NCBI GenBank assembly: GCA_009602735.1
Contig: WELA01012513.1
Coordinates: 421,462-485,461 of the forward strand
Direction: 5' to 3'
Length of the DNA: 64,000 bases
Origin: Mesotaenium endlicherianum
Taxonomy: Eukaryota; Streptophyta; Zygnematophyceae; Zygnematales; Mesotaeniaceae
In this document: piece by piece, positions 44,106 to 55,265 of the stretch
How the letters are laid out: each line of letters starts with the position of its first letter
Numbering within the stretch: the first letter of the stretch is position 1
Made by a program: the position numbers and the translations under genes
The notes under the pieces: generated by a model
The model's input: only the letters and a program-made list of their open reading frames with translations
Databases searched by the model: none
Told to the model about the DNA's origin: nothing

Positions 44106-44297
44106 CGTTAGCACTAGGCAGCAACAGCTCATTAGTTGGAGGCTGAGAGCTGGGGGGGGGATTAAAACATCCAACACTTGCCTCTCTTTTTGGCTACAAA
44201 GCCACATGTATTGTAGACTTCATTGCAGCAAAGCCTGCTTGCTTATTATGCATTGCTTGAGTCGATAAATACGCACCCGACCTCCTAGCGCACGACA

Positions 44298-47067
44298 ATT
44301 ATGCCGTTTGAGCCTTCCAGCTCTAAGACGCCGTTTCCCAGCACATGCTTTATGCGCAAGATGGCTGCACCTGAACTGGTGTCGATGGTGGTCTTGGCCT
44401 GCCGCTTCCTATAGACGAAGTCTCCTTCCTGGATCTGCGTCATCCGTAGGCGGTAACTCCCATCTCGGGTCTTCACGTAACGCTAGGTATCTCTTTTCTG
44501 TGCAATGTTTAGATTCTCCAGTGTAGCAGGCATCATGCGTTCAAACAACACCTTGCGACGTACCATAGCTTTTAGCAGTTCCTCAGGGCAGTCCAGGTCT
44601 TCCACCTGGTCAATCTCCTGTTTTATGCTGCTGGGTACTACTGGACTCCCGCCAAACAGAATCTGATATGGCGAATAGTTTGCCAGCGCAGCTTGCTTGC
44701 TGAATTTGTACCCCATTACTAACCATGGTAGGGCCAGATCCTTATCGCGCTTGTCATATTCCAGACAATATTTACGCAGTGCAGACTTAACAGTTTGCAC
44801 TATCCTTTTTGCTAATCCATCTGCTTGCGGATGAACTCTAGATGTAGTGCGATGATCAATGAAGCATTTGTCCAAGAGTTTTTGGAATGACCCTTGGAAC
44901 TCAGACCCTTGGTCTGTCAGCACTTCTGCTGGAGCTCCATGACGCACAATAACATTGTTAAGGAGCGCTTCCACGGTCCCCGAACTCTCCTTAGCTCTAT
45001 TCACCTAGAAAAATGCTCAATCATAACCATGATGTATTTGTTACCTCGCTTTGACAGCGGTAGCTAACCTGCGAGATCGCAGCTCCAACAGTAACCTACG
45101 CCCATGATTGGCAAAGGATGCAAGTGTGGATGTCGCTGAGTGAATCCAGCTTTGGCGCAATCGCAGCTTTTGCAGGCTTTGACCACATCTTCACACTGTT
45201 GCTTCATGCCCCTCCACCAAAAAGATAATTTCAGAAGGTTGTAAGTCTTTTTGAATCCACAGTGACCTGTGTTTTCTTGCATTTCTTGCACAAGAGCACG
45301 CCTTTGGTGGGTTCTGGCACCAACTTTTCTTCACCATTCTCTTCAATTTTGATAGGGTTATTGCGTTTCTAGCAAAACCTTTGCACGATGGCTCACCTGG
45401 TCCTTCTCTTTCATAGACAACCCCTCCAGGTGAACCCCTGTTTTCAGCCAGTGCGTGGTCGCCTGATCTTTCCAGATCTCTGGACTAAACAAAAAGGCAG
45501 CGGTTCAGCTTCTCCTGACATGGCCATTTCAGCTATTTCGGCCAAGCCGGCCGCCAGTTTTGCTGGGCTGCTTTGGTCTTTATCTTCTCGAGTCATTCAA
45601 AGATGGGTTTGGATTCCTGCTGAGTCCATCAGTATCATTGTTTAACACACCTGCTCGGTGTACTACCGTCATCTGGTACTCCTGTAGCTTAAGAGCCCAG
45701 CGAGCCAACTTTCCAGTGAGGTCCCCATTCTTCATCAGCTAAAGTAATGGCGAGTGATCAGTGATTAAAGTGAAAGACCTTCCCCAAAGATACCCTCTGA
45801 AATGTGTGAGGGCCCACACCACTGCCAGTAACTCTCCTTTATAGGATAAATAATTGCTTTCTGCTCGGTTGTTAGAGTGAGAAGCATAGGCTATTACGTA
45901 CTCCTCCTTAGGGCTTTCGACCTGAGTGAATACTGCGCCAATTTCCACACGACTCCAGTCTGTGTGCAGGTGGAATAGCTTTGTGTAGTCTGGCGTGCGC
46001 AAAACTACGGCTGTCACCAACCTTTTTTCTAGCTCTTTCATGGCCTTCTCCTGGGCTTCCGTCCACGCAAAAGGCACATCCTTTTTTAGGAGTTCCGTTA
46101 AGGATTTAGCAATTCTGCTATAATCCTTCACAAATTTACGATAGTACCCGCTGAGTCCTAACATGGCTTTCAACTTGGTTATGGTGGTGGGTGCTAGTAT
46201 CTTGTAGATAGCCTCAGTCCTTACAACCTGATGGGACGAAGCGTTGTTCCAGATCTCAAGTCCTAGATACGACACGTGGGCCTTAAAGAACTTGCATTTC
46301 CCAAAATGTGGCGTCATCTGAAATTTCTCCAGGCGCTGGAAGACCTTTTCCAAGTGCTCGCGGTGTTGCTCAATTGACTGACTAAATACCACAACATCAT
46401 CAATGTATGGTTCTGCAAAATCTAGCCCCTCCTACACTTTGTCCATAGTTTGTTGGAGAATAGCAGGGGCATTTTTCAACCCGAAGGGTATTACTGTCCA
46501 CTGCCATAGTTCCCTTTGAGCACACAAAGCAATCTTATTTCGATCTTCTGTTTTCACAAGAATCAGGTTGAAGTCTTGGCGCAGATCAATGATGCTGAAC
46601 ACCTTCCCGGTGGTAGCAATTGAGAAGATCCGCTCTGGTGTGAGCATCACATAGCTATCTGGCTCTGTGTGGAGGTTTAACCTCCTGTAATCTCCGCGCA
46701 TGCGAATGGCGGTGTAATTGCCATCCTCGTCTTTCTTAGCGACTACCATTGTGGGAGCACCATGTACAAAAGTTGATTTCTCAATCATTCCAAGCTTCCG
46801 CAGCTCTTGGCATGTTTTCTTCACGCAGTCCCACTCTGTTTGACTGAGCTTATGCGGCCCAAGTCGAACAGGTCTATCTGTTGTTAGTGCAATTTCACAC
46901 ACATTGGCAGTGGTTCTACCAATCTCTTCTTTGTAAAAGCAAATACCTTGCGGTGCCGTTTCAACAGCCTTTCTATTTGTGCTTTTTGCTGGGATGAGAC
47001 CATTTTCCCAAATGGCAAATGTCTCAGCTTCCGGCTACTTCTCTCCAGCAAAAGTATCCAATAATTG
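44298..47067 (-). pseudogene. RT, RNase H and integrase of DNMT element copy 2
   Basis: On - from 47,067: RT N-terminus in a shifted frame, then CVKKTCQELRKLGMIEKSTF, GDYRRLNLHTEPDSYVMLT, IPFGLKNAPAILQQTMDKV and YIDDVVVFSQS (~46,380-46,400). RNase H continues through YTKLFHLHTDWSRVEIGAVF and LITDHSPLL. The integrase zinc region (ENTGHCGFKKTYNLLKLSFW, CKSCDCAKAGF) is at 45,064-45,291, and the core (VLTDQGSEFQGSFQKLLDKC, HPQADGLAKRIVQ) at 44,483-45,004. The C-terminal part ends ELEGSNGIIV at 44,298. Stops and shifts are frequent; the third catalytic residue reads Lys-Arg (DGLAKR) where copy 1 has DGLAER. Confidence 0.85.
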
Positions 47068-47070
47068 CTA
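47062..47070 (-). promoter_or_regulatory. UAG-CARYYA readthrough context, copy 2
   Basis: The minus strand reads GAG TAG CAA TTA in phase with both the DNMT linker upstream and pol downstream. TAG CAA TTA is exactly the hexamer context of the tobacco mosaic virus leaky stop. Confidence 0.7.
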
Positions 47071-49943
47071 CTCTTGGGGTTTAGGTGAAGGTTTCTCATC
47101 CTCCCCCTTCCCTTCTGTTTTTCCAGCCTAATTGCTTGGTGGTGGAGTAACGGGCTTCTCAGCTTGTTTCTCTAGAGGCTTAGGCTTGATTGCCTTACCC
47201 TTGGTTTCTTTATCCCTTCCTTGCGGTCTGCGTTTCTCGTGGTGCGAGTCAAACTTCAGCCGCCTCTTGATTGGTTGTCGGAGGAATCTTTCTTCATCTT
47301 GAGGGGTCCAACTGGTACCCTTTACTCCAGCCTCAACTGGTGGTCGCGTGTTGGTCATCGGCCATCCTGCTGCATCATGGGTGGCTGTCCTTGGGTCCAT
47401 GTATTAACCCTTAAACGGTCTAGTGTCACCCCTGGATGTTCTCCAAATGGTGGGGTGACTGTCCAACCATGTGACACAAACCGACGATCCTGCAGGTCTG
47501 TCAACCTGTTACGCACAACATTTTCTTCCATCAAGCGTTGCACCGTCCTTCTCAGGTAGTCGCCTTCCGGACATGAACTGCTCGGGTGCTGTGATGCTAG
47601 CAGTTGGTGACTTCGGATCTTCAAATACGTCTGCTGGGTTTGGCCCCTCCGGTGTTAACCGGTTAGCAACCCAGTCATCGATTCTGAGCTCTTGCAGCTC
47701 TTGAAGATCCAGTGTTGGAGCAGGGAATCGTGGAATTTCATTCCTTGAGTCCCCTCCATCTGCAAGCTCCGACAAGTTGAATTCTGGCGCAGTAGGCGTT
47801 TCTGCCTCAACTCCTCCTGGCTCCTCTAATCCTAGTGGTGACGGTTCCCCATCATCTTCTGCGCCGAGGTTGGCCATGTTGATAGTTGCGTGCTGCAACG
47901 AGTGCGCCACTTGCGTTGCCTACTCTTCTTTGTGTCGATCAGCATCTGCTTCTAGCAGCTGATCCATAATTTGCCTGGTATTTTTTCCAGCAGTTAAGCA
48001 GATTGTCATCATCCGACGTTCTTCATTAGTCAACATTGGGTCAGCCTCTGGACGCCCTTTTTCTTCCGCCTCGTCGTGCTTTTTGATAGTCAGTTACAGG
48101 CATATGGTCTTTCCAGACCCTCCAGAGTTGGCAGACTTCTGGCTGCTTGCCTCGGCCCATTCGCCCAGGTTGCACTGACGCTCACGACAATTTTGGTCAT
48201 TTGATGGGCTCCAGTATGGAGTTCCATTCGACCATTCTTGTTTTGGTGAAGATGACAAGCAGCGTTGGTTAGCTTCCCAGCTACTCGAGCTTGCTTCTCA
48301 ATAATGTCCATTATCGGTTGCTCGCGGGTTGGTGCTTGCATCAGACATTCCACCATCTTCTCTTAGAGGAGTTTCCTCCTGTCTTGGTGGTTGTGACCTT
48401 CTCAGCATCCCAGCTGGTGCCTCTGTTAGCCATGGTGGCGAGACTGGCTCGTCGTCAGTTTCTGGTTCTGATGGTACAGCAGGAGGGACTTGAACAGTTG
48501 TTCCCTCGCCTGATGGTGGCGCCTCAATACTGGGGACTTCTTTTGCCATAGGCGTATTGCCTCTTTCCAAAGTCACAGCTAATTGCCTGTCTATGTGCTC
48601 AATCAATTTTTGACAGCGTCCTAATTCAGCCATTCCGGCTTTTTTGAGTGGTGTGTGGGTACCTTTGGGTTCTCCAGCTGCATTACTGCACATAGGAGTT
48701 TTGTCCTGGCATTGCCAAACATTCCGTTCCCCCCTCTGTCTGAGGTAGGCACCTCCCACCTTCCACATATCACTATCAGAGGTCTGGGCATAGGCTTGTT
48801 GGCAAAAGTCATTTGTTGCCAACTCATAATGGTCTTCAGCAACCAAGTCATGGTGTGTTGCCCAGTCATGTTTTCGAACACTTTGGCTGCGCCAGTTCTT
48901 TCCACTCTCTGGATGATGGTTACCACAATCGTATCTGGAAGTCCCAAACAATTTTCTTTTTCCATAGCCCATGGTTCTCGCCAAAGAGAGTCTGCAGTGA
49001 GATCTCTTACCGTTCTAGATCCTCCTCCTTTCGTGAAAGCACGTGACTCTGGGTATGTCGTGAAAGTAGGCAGAACCACTCTTGATTGTCCCGGCTCATT
49101 GATATTGAAATGCGGGTAAGTATCTCTTCTTTGTACTGGTCTGGCGATTACTCCCAGTACTTCTCCCACGCTTCTTGCGTTGGAAGGTCGTCGTGAAATT
49201 TTCTCCATAGCCCTCAAATGCTCAATGGACATACTATTCGTCCAGAATATCATGGCTTGTTGAGACAATCCTCCGTGCCTTGCATCGTTTAGCAGAACGT
49301 GATGACCCAAAGTAGATTCAAAAATCAGCCACGGAGCTCCAGGCTTCATCTCCTTGTAGTCCAATCCTGGATGCACATTCTCAATCACACACTGGTGGAA
49401 ATTGCCGCTGTCGCTCTTGCAACGATTCGATGATTTTCACCATCTTTCCCCAGTGTTGCATTCTGTGATCGCTGAAGCCCTTTTGACTTCCAGCTTGAGA
49501 GAATGGCTGGCAAGGAAATATGGCAAAGACCCAGTCAATGTGGTATGGTACAAGCTTTCCAGCCTGACGTTCATAATGCATCCATCAGCCAGGCGCCCCA
49601 TCTGCTGAGTGGTCGGTGCCAGGTTTTGAGAGTGACACATTATTTGCAATTGGTCCATTCCTTCCTGAAAAGCGTGATAGACGTCTTTGTCGTTATCCAC
49701 ATAGAGGACCTTGGATACCTTAATGCCTCTTTGGATCAATGCGATAGTATCCGATCCTACTCCTCCATATAGTTCCAGCACCGTTACTCCAATCTCTCGA
49801 AATGGATTTTTCATCTTAACAGTTGCTTGAGATATCGGTTCCACCCCTGGCATCAGGTTTAGCAATAAAGTAACTGGATATGGTGCTGGTAATAGCTCTT
49901 GCGGGCCACGATCCAAATTACTCACCGCTTTTAGTTGTGCCAT
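47068..49943 (-). pseudogene. DNMT3-like methyltransferase and linker of DNMT element copy 2 (decayed)
   Basis: It starts with VKMKNPFREIGVTVLELYGG at ~49,815, preceded by an open in-frame extension (MAQLKAVSNLDRGPQELLPA). Motifs remain in three frames: VLELYGGVGSDTIALIQ and VLYVDNDKD (49,437-49,943), FPCQPFSQAGSQKGFSD with the catalytic PCQ (49,381-49,581), and ENVHPGLDYKE with LSQQAMIFWTN and MTGQHTMTWLLKTIM (48,621-49,388). The LSHRAR motif of copy 1 reads LSQQAM here. The linker keeps EIPRFPAPTLDLQELQELR, GWTVTPPFGE and EERFLRQPIKRRL. Two frameshifts and several stops exclude a full-length enzyme. Confidence 0.85.
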
Positions 49944-49959
49944 TCTGTCTGATGCCAGA

Positions 49960-50601
49960 TCAAGGGTAGTGGCAGTTTAATGCTCGAATATTCAGCTCCT
50001 CTTTCTTCATCAGCGTGTCATATAGTTCTGGATACTCGGTGGTGGCACAACAGTCCAAGATTCCGTAACTTGCCTCACTGTGACACACCATTTTTACAGG
50101 AATTTCTCCTACTAGTTGCCTATCAGTCTGCAGGTAGGTTACTTTCTGCTTCCGCAAATCAATAACCACGCCCAGAGGGATCAGGGCTTCTGTCCCTAGT
50201 AATACGTCATAGTTCTCGGCCTCCGTCACTGTGCATTCAATCCACAATGACGCGTCCTCAGGTATCTCCAAGTTAACTGTGATTCTCACAGGCTTGCGTG
50301 TGACTCCGCAAAACTTGGTGATTTGTCCCGATGCAATTCTCAATTAGAAAAAACTTGCTTTCAGGTCCCTTGCAATTAATCCCAGTGCCTTCATGGCTCG
50401 CTGTCCCAAGATAACTGGTTGTGCACCTGTATCCAACAAAATGTTGGGAGCAGACCAGTTGTTGAACCTCAACGCTCCTTCCTTATTCTGCACTCTCACG
50501 GTGCTGAAGTTGGTAGGCAATGAAGCGCTGTTTGCACCTTCCTCAGCTATGTCCAGCTGTTGTTTGGCCTCTTGGATCGTGAAAAGAAATGCGATTTGCA
50601 A
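49960..50601 (-). pseudogene. Retropepsin-like protease of DNMT element copy 2
   Basis: It reads NNWSAPNILLDTGAQPVILG, a stop at ~50,344, then ASGQITKFCGVTRKPVRITV and NYDVLLGTEALIPLGVVIDL. It matches copy 1 residue for residue over long stretches. The frame ends at TGA 49,960-49,962, shortly before the DNMT frame, which again is +1. Confidence 0.8.
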
Positions 50602-50606
50602 ATCAG

Positions 50607-53170
50607 CTAGAGAATCGTAGTAGTATCTTGAATCGAATGTTCTACCAGAGCTTTCAGCTTATCCAACGAGAAACTGACGGTCTTGCGCGATCCAATCTTT
50701 GCATGGCGTAGCTGTCCAATCTCGTCCTCATCCAGAGTGATCCAAAAGGTCTGAGAAAGCTTCCTAGCATTCCTTGGTCTCAGACGGTCATGATCCGCAC
50801 GCTTGCTGGCCATCACAGTTGCTACCTTCTCAAGCATCAACTTCTTGCCTTTGCAAACCGCTCTCTCGGCCATATCTGCATCATAATAGACATTAGGCGC
50901 GTTTAGCCATGCAAATTGAGCTTTCAACTCTGCAATCCCAGCACTCAAGGCATCAAACTCTGTTTGCCCTTTTGGTCGCCACAGTTATCTTTTCCTTTCT
51001 TTTTCTCTCTATCTGCCTCTTTTGTGGCAGCATTAGCCCAAGGTGGCTTTATATTTGGGTTTTTAAACCAACACTCATCTTCTGAGTGTCCCTTTTTGCT
51101 GCAATGGGCGCATACCTGCGCTTTGCTAGCAGATAATTGCTTAGCATCAGGGTACGGACAATTTCTCTTTTGATGTCATGATTTTCCGCAACTCCAACAA
51201 CCTTCTGCTGTCTCAGCAGTGTTGGCGTGCTTAGCAAACCTATTGAAAGACCCGCTTTATTTCTTAAACTGAAAATTAGCGCTGTTGGTCTTAGGAGGAG
51301 AGGATTCTTCCTTCTTCTCGGGAGCCATAAGCGTCCTGGAAGCCTCCTTGTACCAGACTTCACCTTCTTTGACATTGCGTGCTATTTCAGCAGCCTCGTC
51401 GATGTTCCAATCAAATCCGCGTCGTGCAGAAAGATGTGGCCTGACTTCACGATCTGTTTCCTTGCCCAAGCACAGCAGAAAATTGTCAGCCACAATCCTG
51501 GGTTCATAGATCCACCAGTCTGGACTTGACTTCCATAATTGTCTCGTTCTTTTGACGGACAAAATGCACAATACGGTATAGCTTCAGACTGCGCTCCTCC
51601 AGGAACTTTTGCTCAAGCAATTTAAAGAAACGACGCAGACAGTGCTCAGGGTCCAGCTGGTCATCCTGAGCTTCCATATCCCTTCAACAGCTGGCCAGAG
51701 CTTCCGCTTGACTAGTTTTGGTGGCAGCACAATTACTCTGCTGCCCATTAAATGGTGCAGCTCTGCGTATTACTCTTTCCTGGGCATTTGCAATCTTTTC
51801 AGACAGATCTGCACACTCTTCGCAATTTTGCGACAGACCCAGCATCATCATCTTGTCGAGCCGCTCTCTGCTGGCCTTCTGTGAGATGTCGCATGGCCTC
51901 TGTGAGTTCTTTTGTTAGTGCAGCTAGGTCTACGCTCTCGACAGGTGTAGCAAGAGCTGCTCTTCCTGACGACAAAGCGGACAAACGGGCTTTCGCAGCC
52001 TCTTTCTGGATTTTCAAATCCCTTGCCTTCTTTTGCTCTCCAAATGCCCATTTTTGAATAAGGCTTTCATCCTTCCGGAATTGGCGATAGAGTAGCAAGG
52101 CATCCTTGTCCAAGTAGTGGACCAGGCTTATAAATGCAAGAGACTGAGTGTATGAAGCATCCTTTCAATTCTTTTCAAAGAAATCCGCCCAATAGATCTC
52201 ATCAAACTCTTCGAAAGTGAGACTATTTCCACCGGTTCGTCCATTGAAACAGTTCGTGGACAGCTTGAACTTAGGATTTTCATCCCTATCTTCGCTAGTC
52301 ATCTCGAAAGATGACCAGCACTTACCGACTTCTTCCTGTGTAGTGATTTGAGTTATTATACATTAGTTTGCATATATTTTAATGTTTTCAAATATATTTG
52401 GAGTAGTATGGTGTGGAGTCAAGTGTGAATAGGTACTCTAGTAACTTGGTTCATGTCCTTTGAACCTTCCAAGGCATTTTCGAAGTTAGAGGAAAGACCT
52501 AGAAGAACTCCATGTGGCAAAAGTCAGATGTGCCATTTTTAGGTCAAAAGGACATGTGTACATTATTCTAGAAAGAGGTGGCAAGTTTTGGGATGTGTTG
52601 GGTGCCAACACATCAACATACACCTTCCTAGAAATTACTTATGTAGCAAGTATATAAACAAGAGCTAGAACATAGAAAGACATTCCAGAATCACTCTTGT
52701 ACTTGCCAAAATCCAGAAATATATTAACTTTCAAGAAGCCATCTCTCTTTCAAGAAGCTACCACTTGTGTTCAAAGATCCTTGTCTTGAATAGATAAAGT
52801 ATTCTGTTTTACTAAGTACTTTATCTATCTGTTTCACTACATCCTGTGTGCTTCGTTCCTTGCTCAAACCAGGTGCAAAGATACGTGCGTTATACGGAGT
52901 CTCACCGTTTGCAAAGTTGTTTCGCAACTCGTCTTCCGATGGTAACTTTCTCCACAAGTTATCAGCTTGCTCAGATGTCTCACTCGTTCACGGACTCTGG
53001 CTGGAGTCAGAGCCTTGCACAAGCTCCACAGGATGATATATCCTTCCATTCCTCAACCGCATATACAATTGAATTTCTCCAAGCCCATTACCAGGATGAA
53101 CACCGGCAATCTTCACAGGCCTCAATCCCCAATTTGCTTGGGAATTCTTATTCACCTGAACTAATCAACG
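50607..53170 (-). pseudogene. gag of DNMT element copy 2, split by a solo LTR
   Basis: The N-terminal part (SQADNLWRKLPSEDELRNNF) is at 52,847-53,170 and continues after the solo LTR as EEVGKCWSSFEMTSEDRDEN. Then come FEEFDEIYWADFFEKN, a charged helical region (KKARDLKIQKEAAKARLSAL), DWNIDEAAEIARNVKEGEVW, and two CCHC zinc knuckles near 51,060-51,200: CWSCGKS-stop-HQKRNC and CAHCSKKGHSEDEC. The C-terminal piece leads into the segment that opens the window in copy 1. It is the only view of the full gag of this element. It has several stops. Confidence 0.75.
52339..52841 (+). repeat. Solo LTR of the 11424-18103 chromovirus family
   Basis: 503 bp. It begins TGTAGTGATTTG and ends TTTCACTACA, and is flanked by the exact duplication tcctg (52334-52338 and 52842-52846). 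It aligns end to end with the LTRs at 11424 and 17601, in the opposite orientation. No internal sequence remains. Removal restores the gag frame of DNMT element copy 2. Confidence 0.93.
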
Positions 53171-53191
53171 TAGGTTCTTAGAAGTAGGAAA

Positions 53192-54383
53192 AAAGCATCT
53201 TACTTCCAAACAGGCTTTCGCCCAAGTTGAGGGTTTACAGAGTGAACAAATTTGTAGTTTGCATAAATCACGTCTAAGCAGTTTAACAGGAAATGCCAGA
53301 TTCAGAGAAAATCGCCTTCCAAGGCTTTCGCTTAACTTTCACAAAGTCACAGCTTACAAAACTCTGAAACTAAGCATTATGCTGGCTTGGTTTGAGCTCT
53401 TTGCTCAATACCGCGCCTTAGCAGTTCTCACTGCTTAGCTGGGCTCACTCAGTTCTTCACTGAGAGCTTTACTTGTTAATACTATTCTTGCTACCAGCAA
53501 TTCGAGAAATGAGACTTCTGAGAACGTAGAAACTAACACAGCACTCATTATTTTATGCGTTCTCGCACACTTGTGGTGTTTGATCTGATTCCTGTGCTAG
53601 AACTCTTAGCGGATTCTATTCTGCAAGCTCTCGCTTTTGGCTATTAGAGATCCCCCCTTGGGAACTCCTTACTCCTAACTTTTCTATGATACATAAAGAG
53701 GAAAATCCTCAAGCGTCGGCTGGAGCATGCCTTTCAGGCTCTTTTAGGGTCTTGGGAACTCCTTCTTCTTGGCGCCCTTCACTCTCTCTCTTGCGCTCCT
53801 TGTGCTTCACTAGCAAATGTGGGTGGCAAGAATGAGGCGGGTGCGTGCAACCCTCGTGCCTTATCCAGGCACCCTGCATGCAGGATTCTCTCCCTCGAGA
53901 GTTTTCAGACTGCGTGTCCTTCCACTCAACCATGCATGCAACCTTGAGCTTATCGCTCGACTGTCTTAGCTTGTTAATTAGCATGCAGGATTGCGTGACG
54001 TTAGCGACCCACGCCCTTGAGCCGGTTGCTTAAGTCGTGTCAGCCTCGGCCTGAGTCCAGCGACTGAGAGCGCCGTCCAGTCAGCGCTTGGGCTCCTTGT
54101 GACGCTTGCATGTCTGCAACACAGTCAGCTTTACGGCTGACTGGACGTCTTCACATGGTCACTTGATCATGCTAGCTTCTCAGCTGAGTTGTTCAGTCTT
54201 GCGACCTTGGCTTGGTCAGCTACCCAACTGGTGGAGCCGTCAATCCCTACTTCACCCCTGCGGGTCGGGATCACTTTATCAATTTGCACGTATCCCGTGC
54301 CAAGTTTGACCTGTCTGTGGTCAACTGATGGTCCTGTGGTCAGCGTGGACTACCGGACCTGAGCGGTCGTGACTTGCGTTACA
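53192..54383 (-). repeat. 5' LTR of DNMT element copy 2 (boundaries approximate)
   Basis: On the minus strand it starts TGTAACGCAAGTCACG and runs to about CCTACTTC near gag. Its R/U5-side two-thirds matches the 3' LTR of copy 1. The upstream third differs from both copy 1 and its own 3' LTR piece, so U3 has been replaced or has diverged. No primer-binding site like those of the chromoviruses is visible beside it. Confidence 0.6.
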
Positions 54384-55265
54384 CATGCGGTACCGTTAAA
54401 TGAATAGTAGTCCCGAATAGTAGGTGCATTTAAATATTTGTCCTCCACTTCATACTTCAAAGGAGTCGGTGGTTTCGGTAAATTCGCGGAGCGCACTTGC
54501 TTCTTTTTTGATGCCGTCCTTCTCTTCTGCGTACCGCTAGCAACCACTAGCAATACATTATACGTTAACGTGTTTTCGCGTACCACTGTTCTGTCAACAG
54601 GTGCTCGCGGATTTAAAAAGTTGGGTTTTTCTGATTATTGTGTGATCGCACGAGAAGTTGACTTTCACAGCATGAACGACGAATCTCTACTTATGTACGG
54701 CTCATGCTGGTCAGTGCAGTAAAAGTCAAGTGCTCCGTGCAGCTCCGTCCAGCTCAGTTGTGCTCAGCCAGCTCGTTGCTGCTTATGTGGCATCATCAGC
54801 ATATTCACAGGCGACACGAGTACCTGGGTCATAACTGGTCGTAGAATCTGACGCTGTCCCGCGAGGTCCTCTGAAGTAAACATCCACTATAACATACTCT
54901 ACGAGGTTCCTTTAATTCCTCTAATTGGCGCATTTAGCATTCAAACAATCTGGAGTAAGTGCAATGGATCACTTCTAAATTAATATGATGTCGAAGCCCT
55001 TCGTCGTTCAAGGCTACTCACTACTTTTGTTTCAGATCATGCCTTCGGTAGTCTTCTCAAGGTTGACGGCTACGCAGTAGGCCATTGAATGAATCTGTTA
55101 CTGAAATTTTTTGAAGCTCGACGGCCTGGTATGTACTTCCTGATATCAATATTGGGAACGTTTACAAAGGCCTTTCAAAAATAATAAAGGCTGGTCGCTG
55201 GTGTCATTGTTATGTCGACACAAATTAATGACCTCCTATACCCCTTTGAATATTACTGCTAGGAG
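54384..55265. other. Intergenic region between the transposon cluster and the host gene
   Basis: About 880 bases without a supported gene. The open frames here are short and lack recognisable motifs. It should contain the promoter and 5' untranslated region of the host gene, but I cannot point to a clear TATA box or other site. Confidence 0.5.

Larger units (their letters stand above)
37562..44297 (+). mobile_element. Gag-protease-only (non-autonomous) retroelement inserted in DNMT element copy 2
   Basis: The inserted block begins TGTCGTG and ends CACGACA, with a 4-bp duplication atta on each side. Removing it restores GSNGIIIRDHVQ in the host pol. Inside on + are a gag with two zinc knuckles and a retropepsin. 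Between the protease end (44,105) and the right edge there are only ~190 bases, so RT, RNase H and integrase are absent. A purine run (GGGGGGGG, ~44,152-44,160) could be a polypurine tract. I could not match a pair of LTRs at the two ends, so the class is inferred from gag and protease. Confidence 0.7.
36898..54383 (-). mobile_element. DNMT-bearing Ty3/gypsy retrotransposon, copy 2 (decayed, interrupted)
   Basis: On -: 5' LTR (~54,383 to ~53,192), gag (53,170-50,607, split by a solo LTR at 52,339-52,841), protease (50,601-49,960), DNMT and linker (49,943-47,068), UAG readthrough site, RT-RNaseH-integrase (47,067-44,298), a foreign insertion (37,562-44,297), PHD finger (37,561 to ~37,330), polypurine tract and partial 3' LTR (37,247 to ~36,898). 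Every domain aligns in order with copy 1, but stops and frameshifts are much denser, including inside the DNMT. It is tail to tail with copy 1. Confidence 0.88.
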
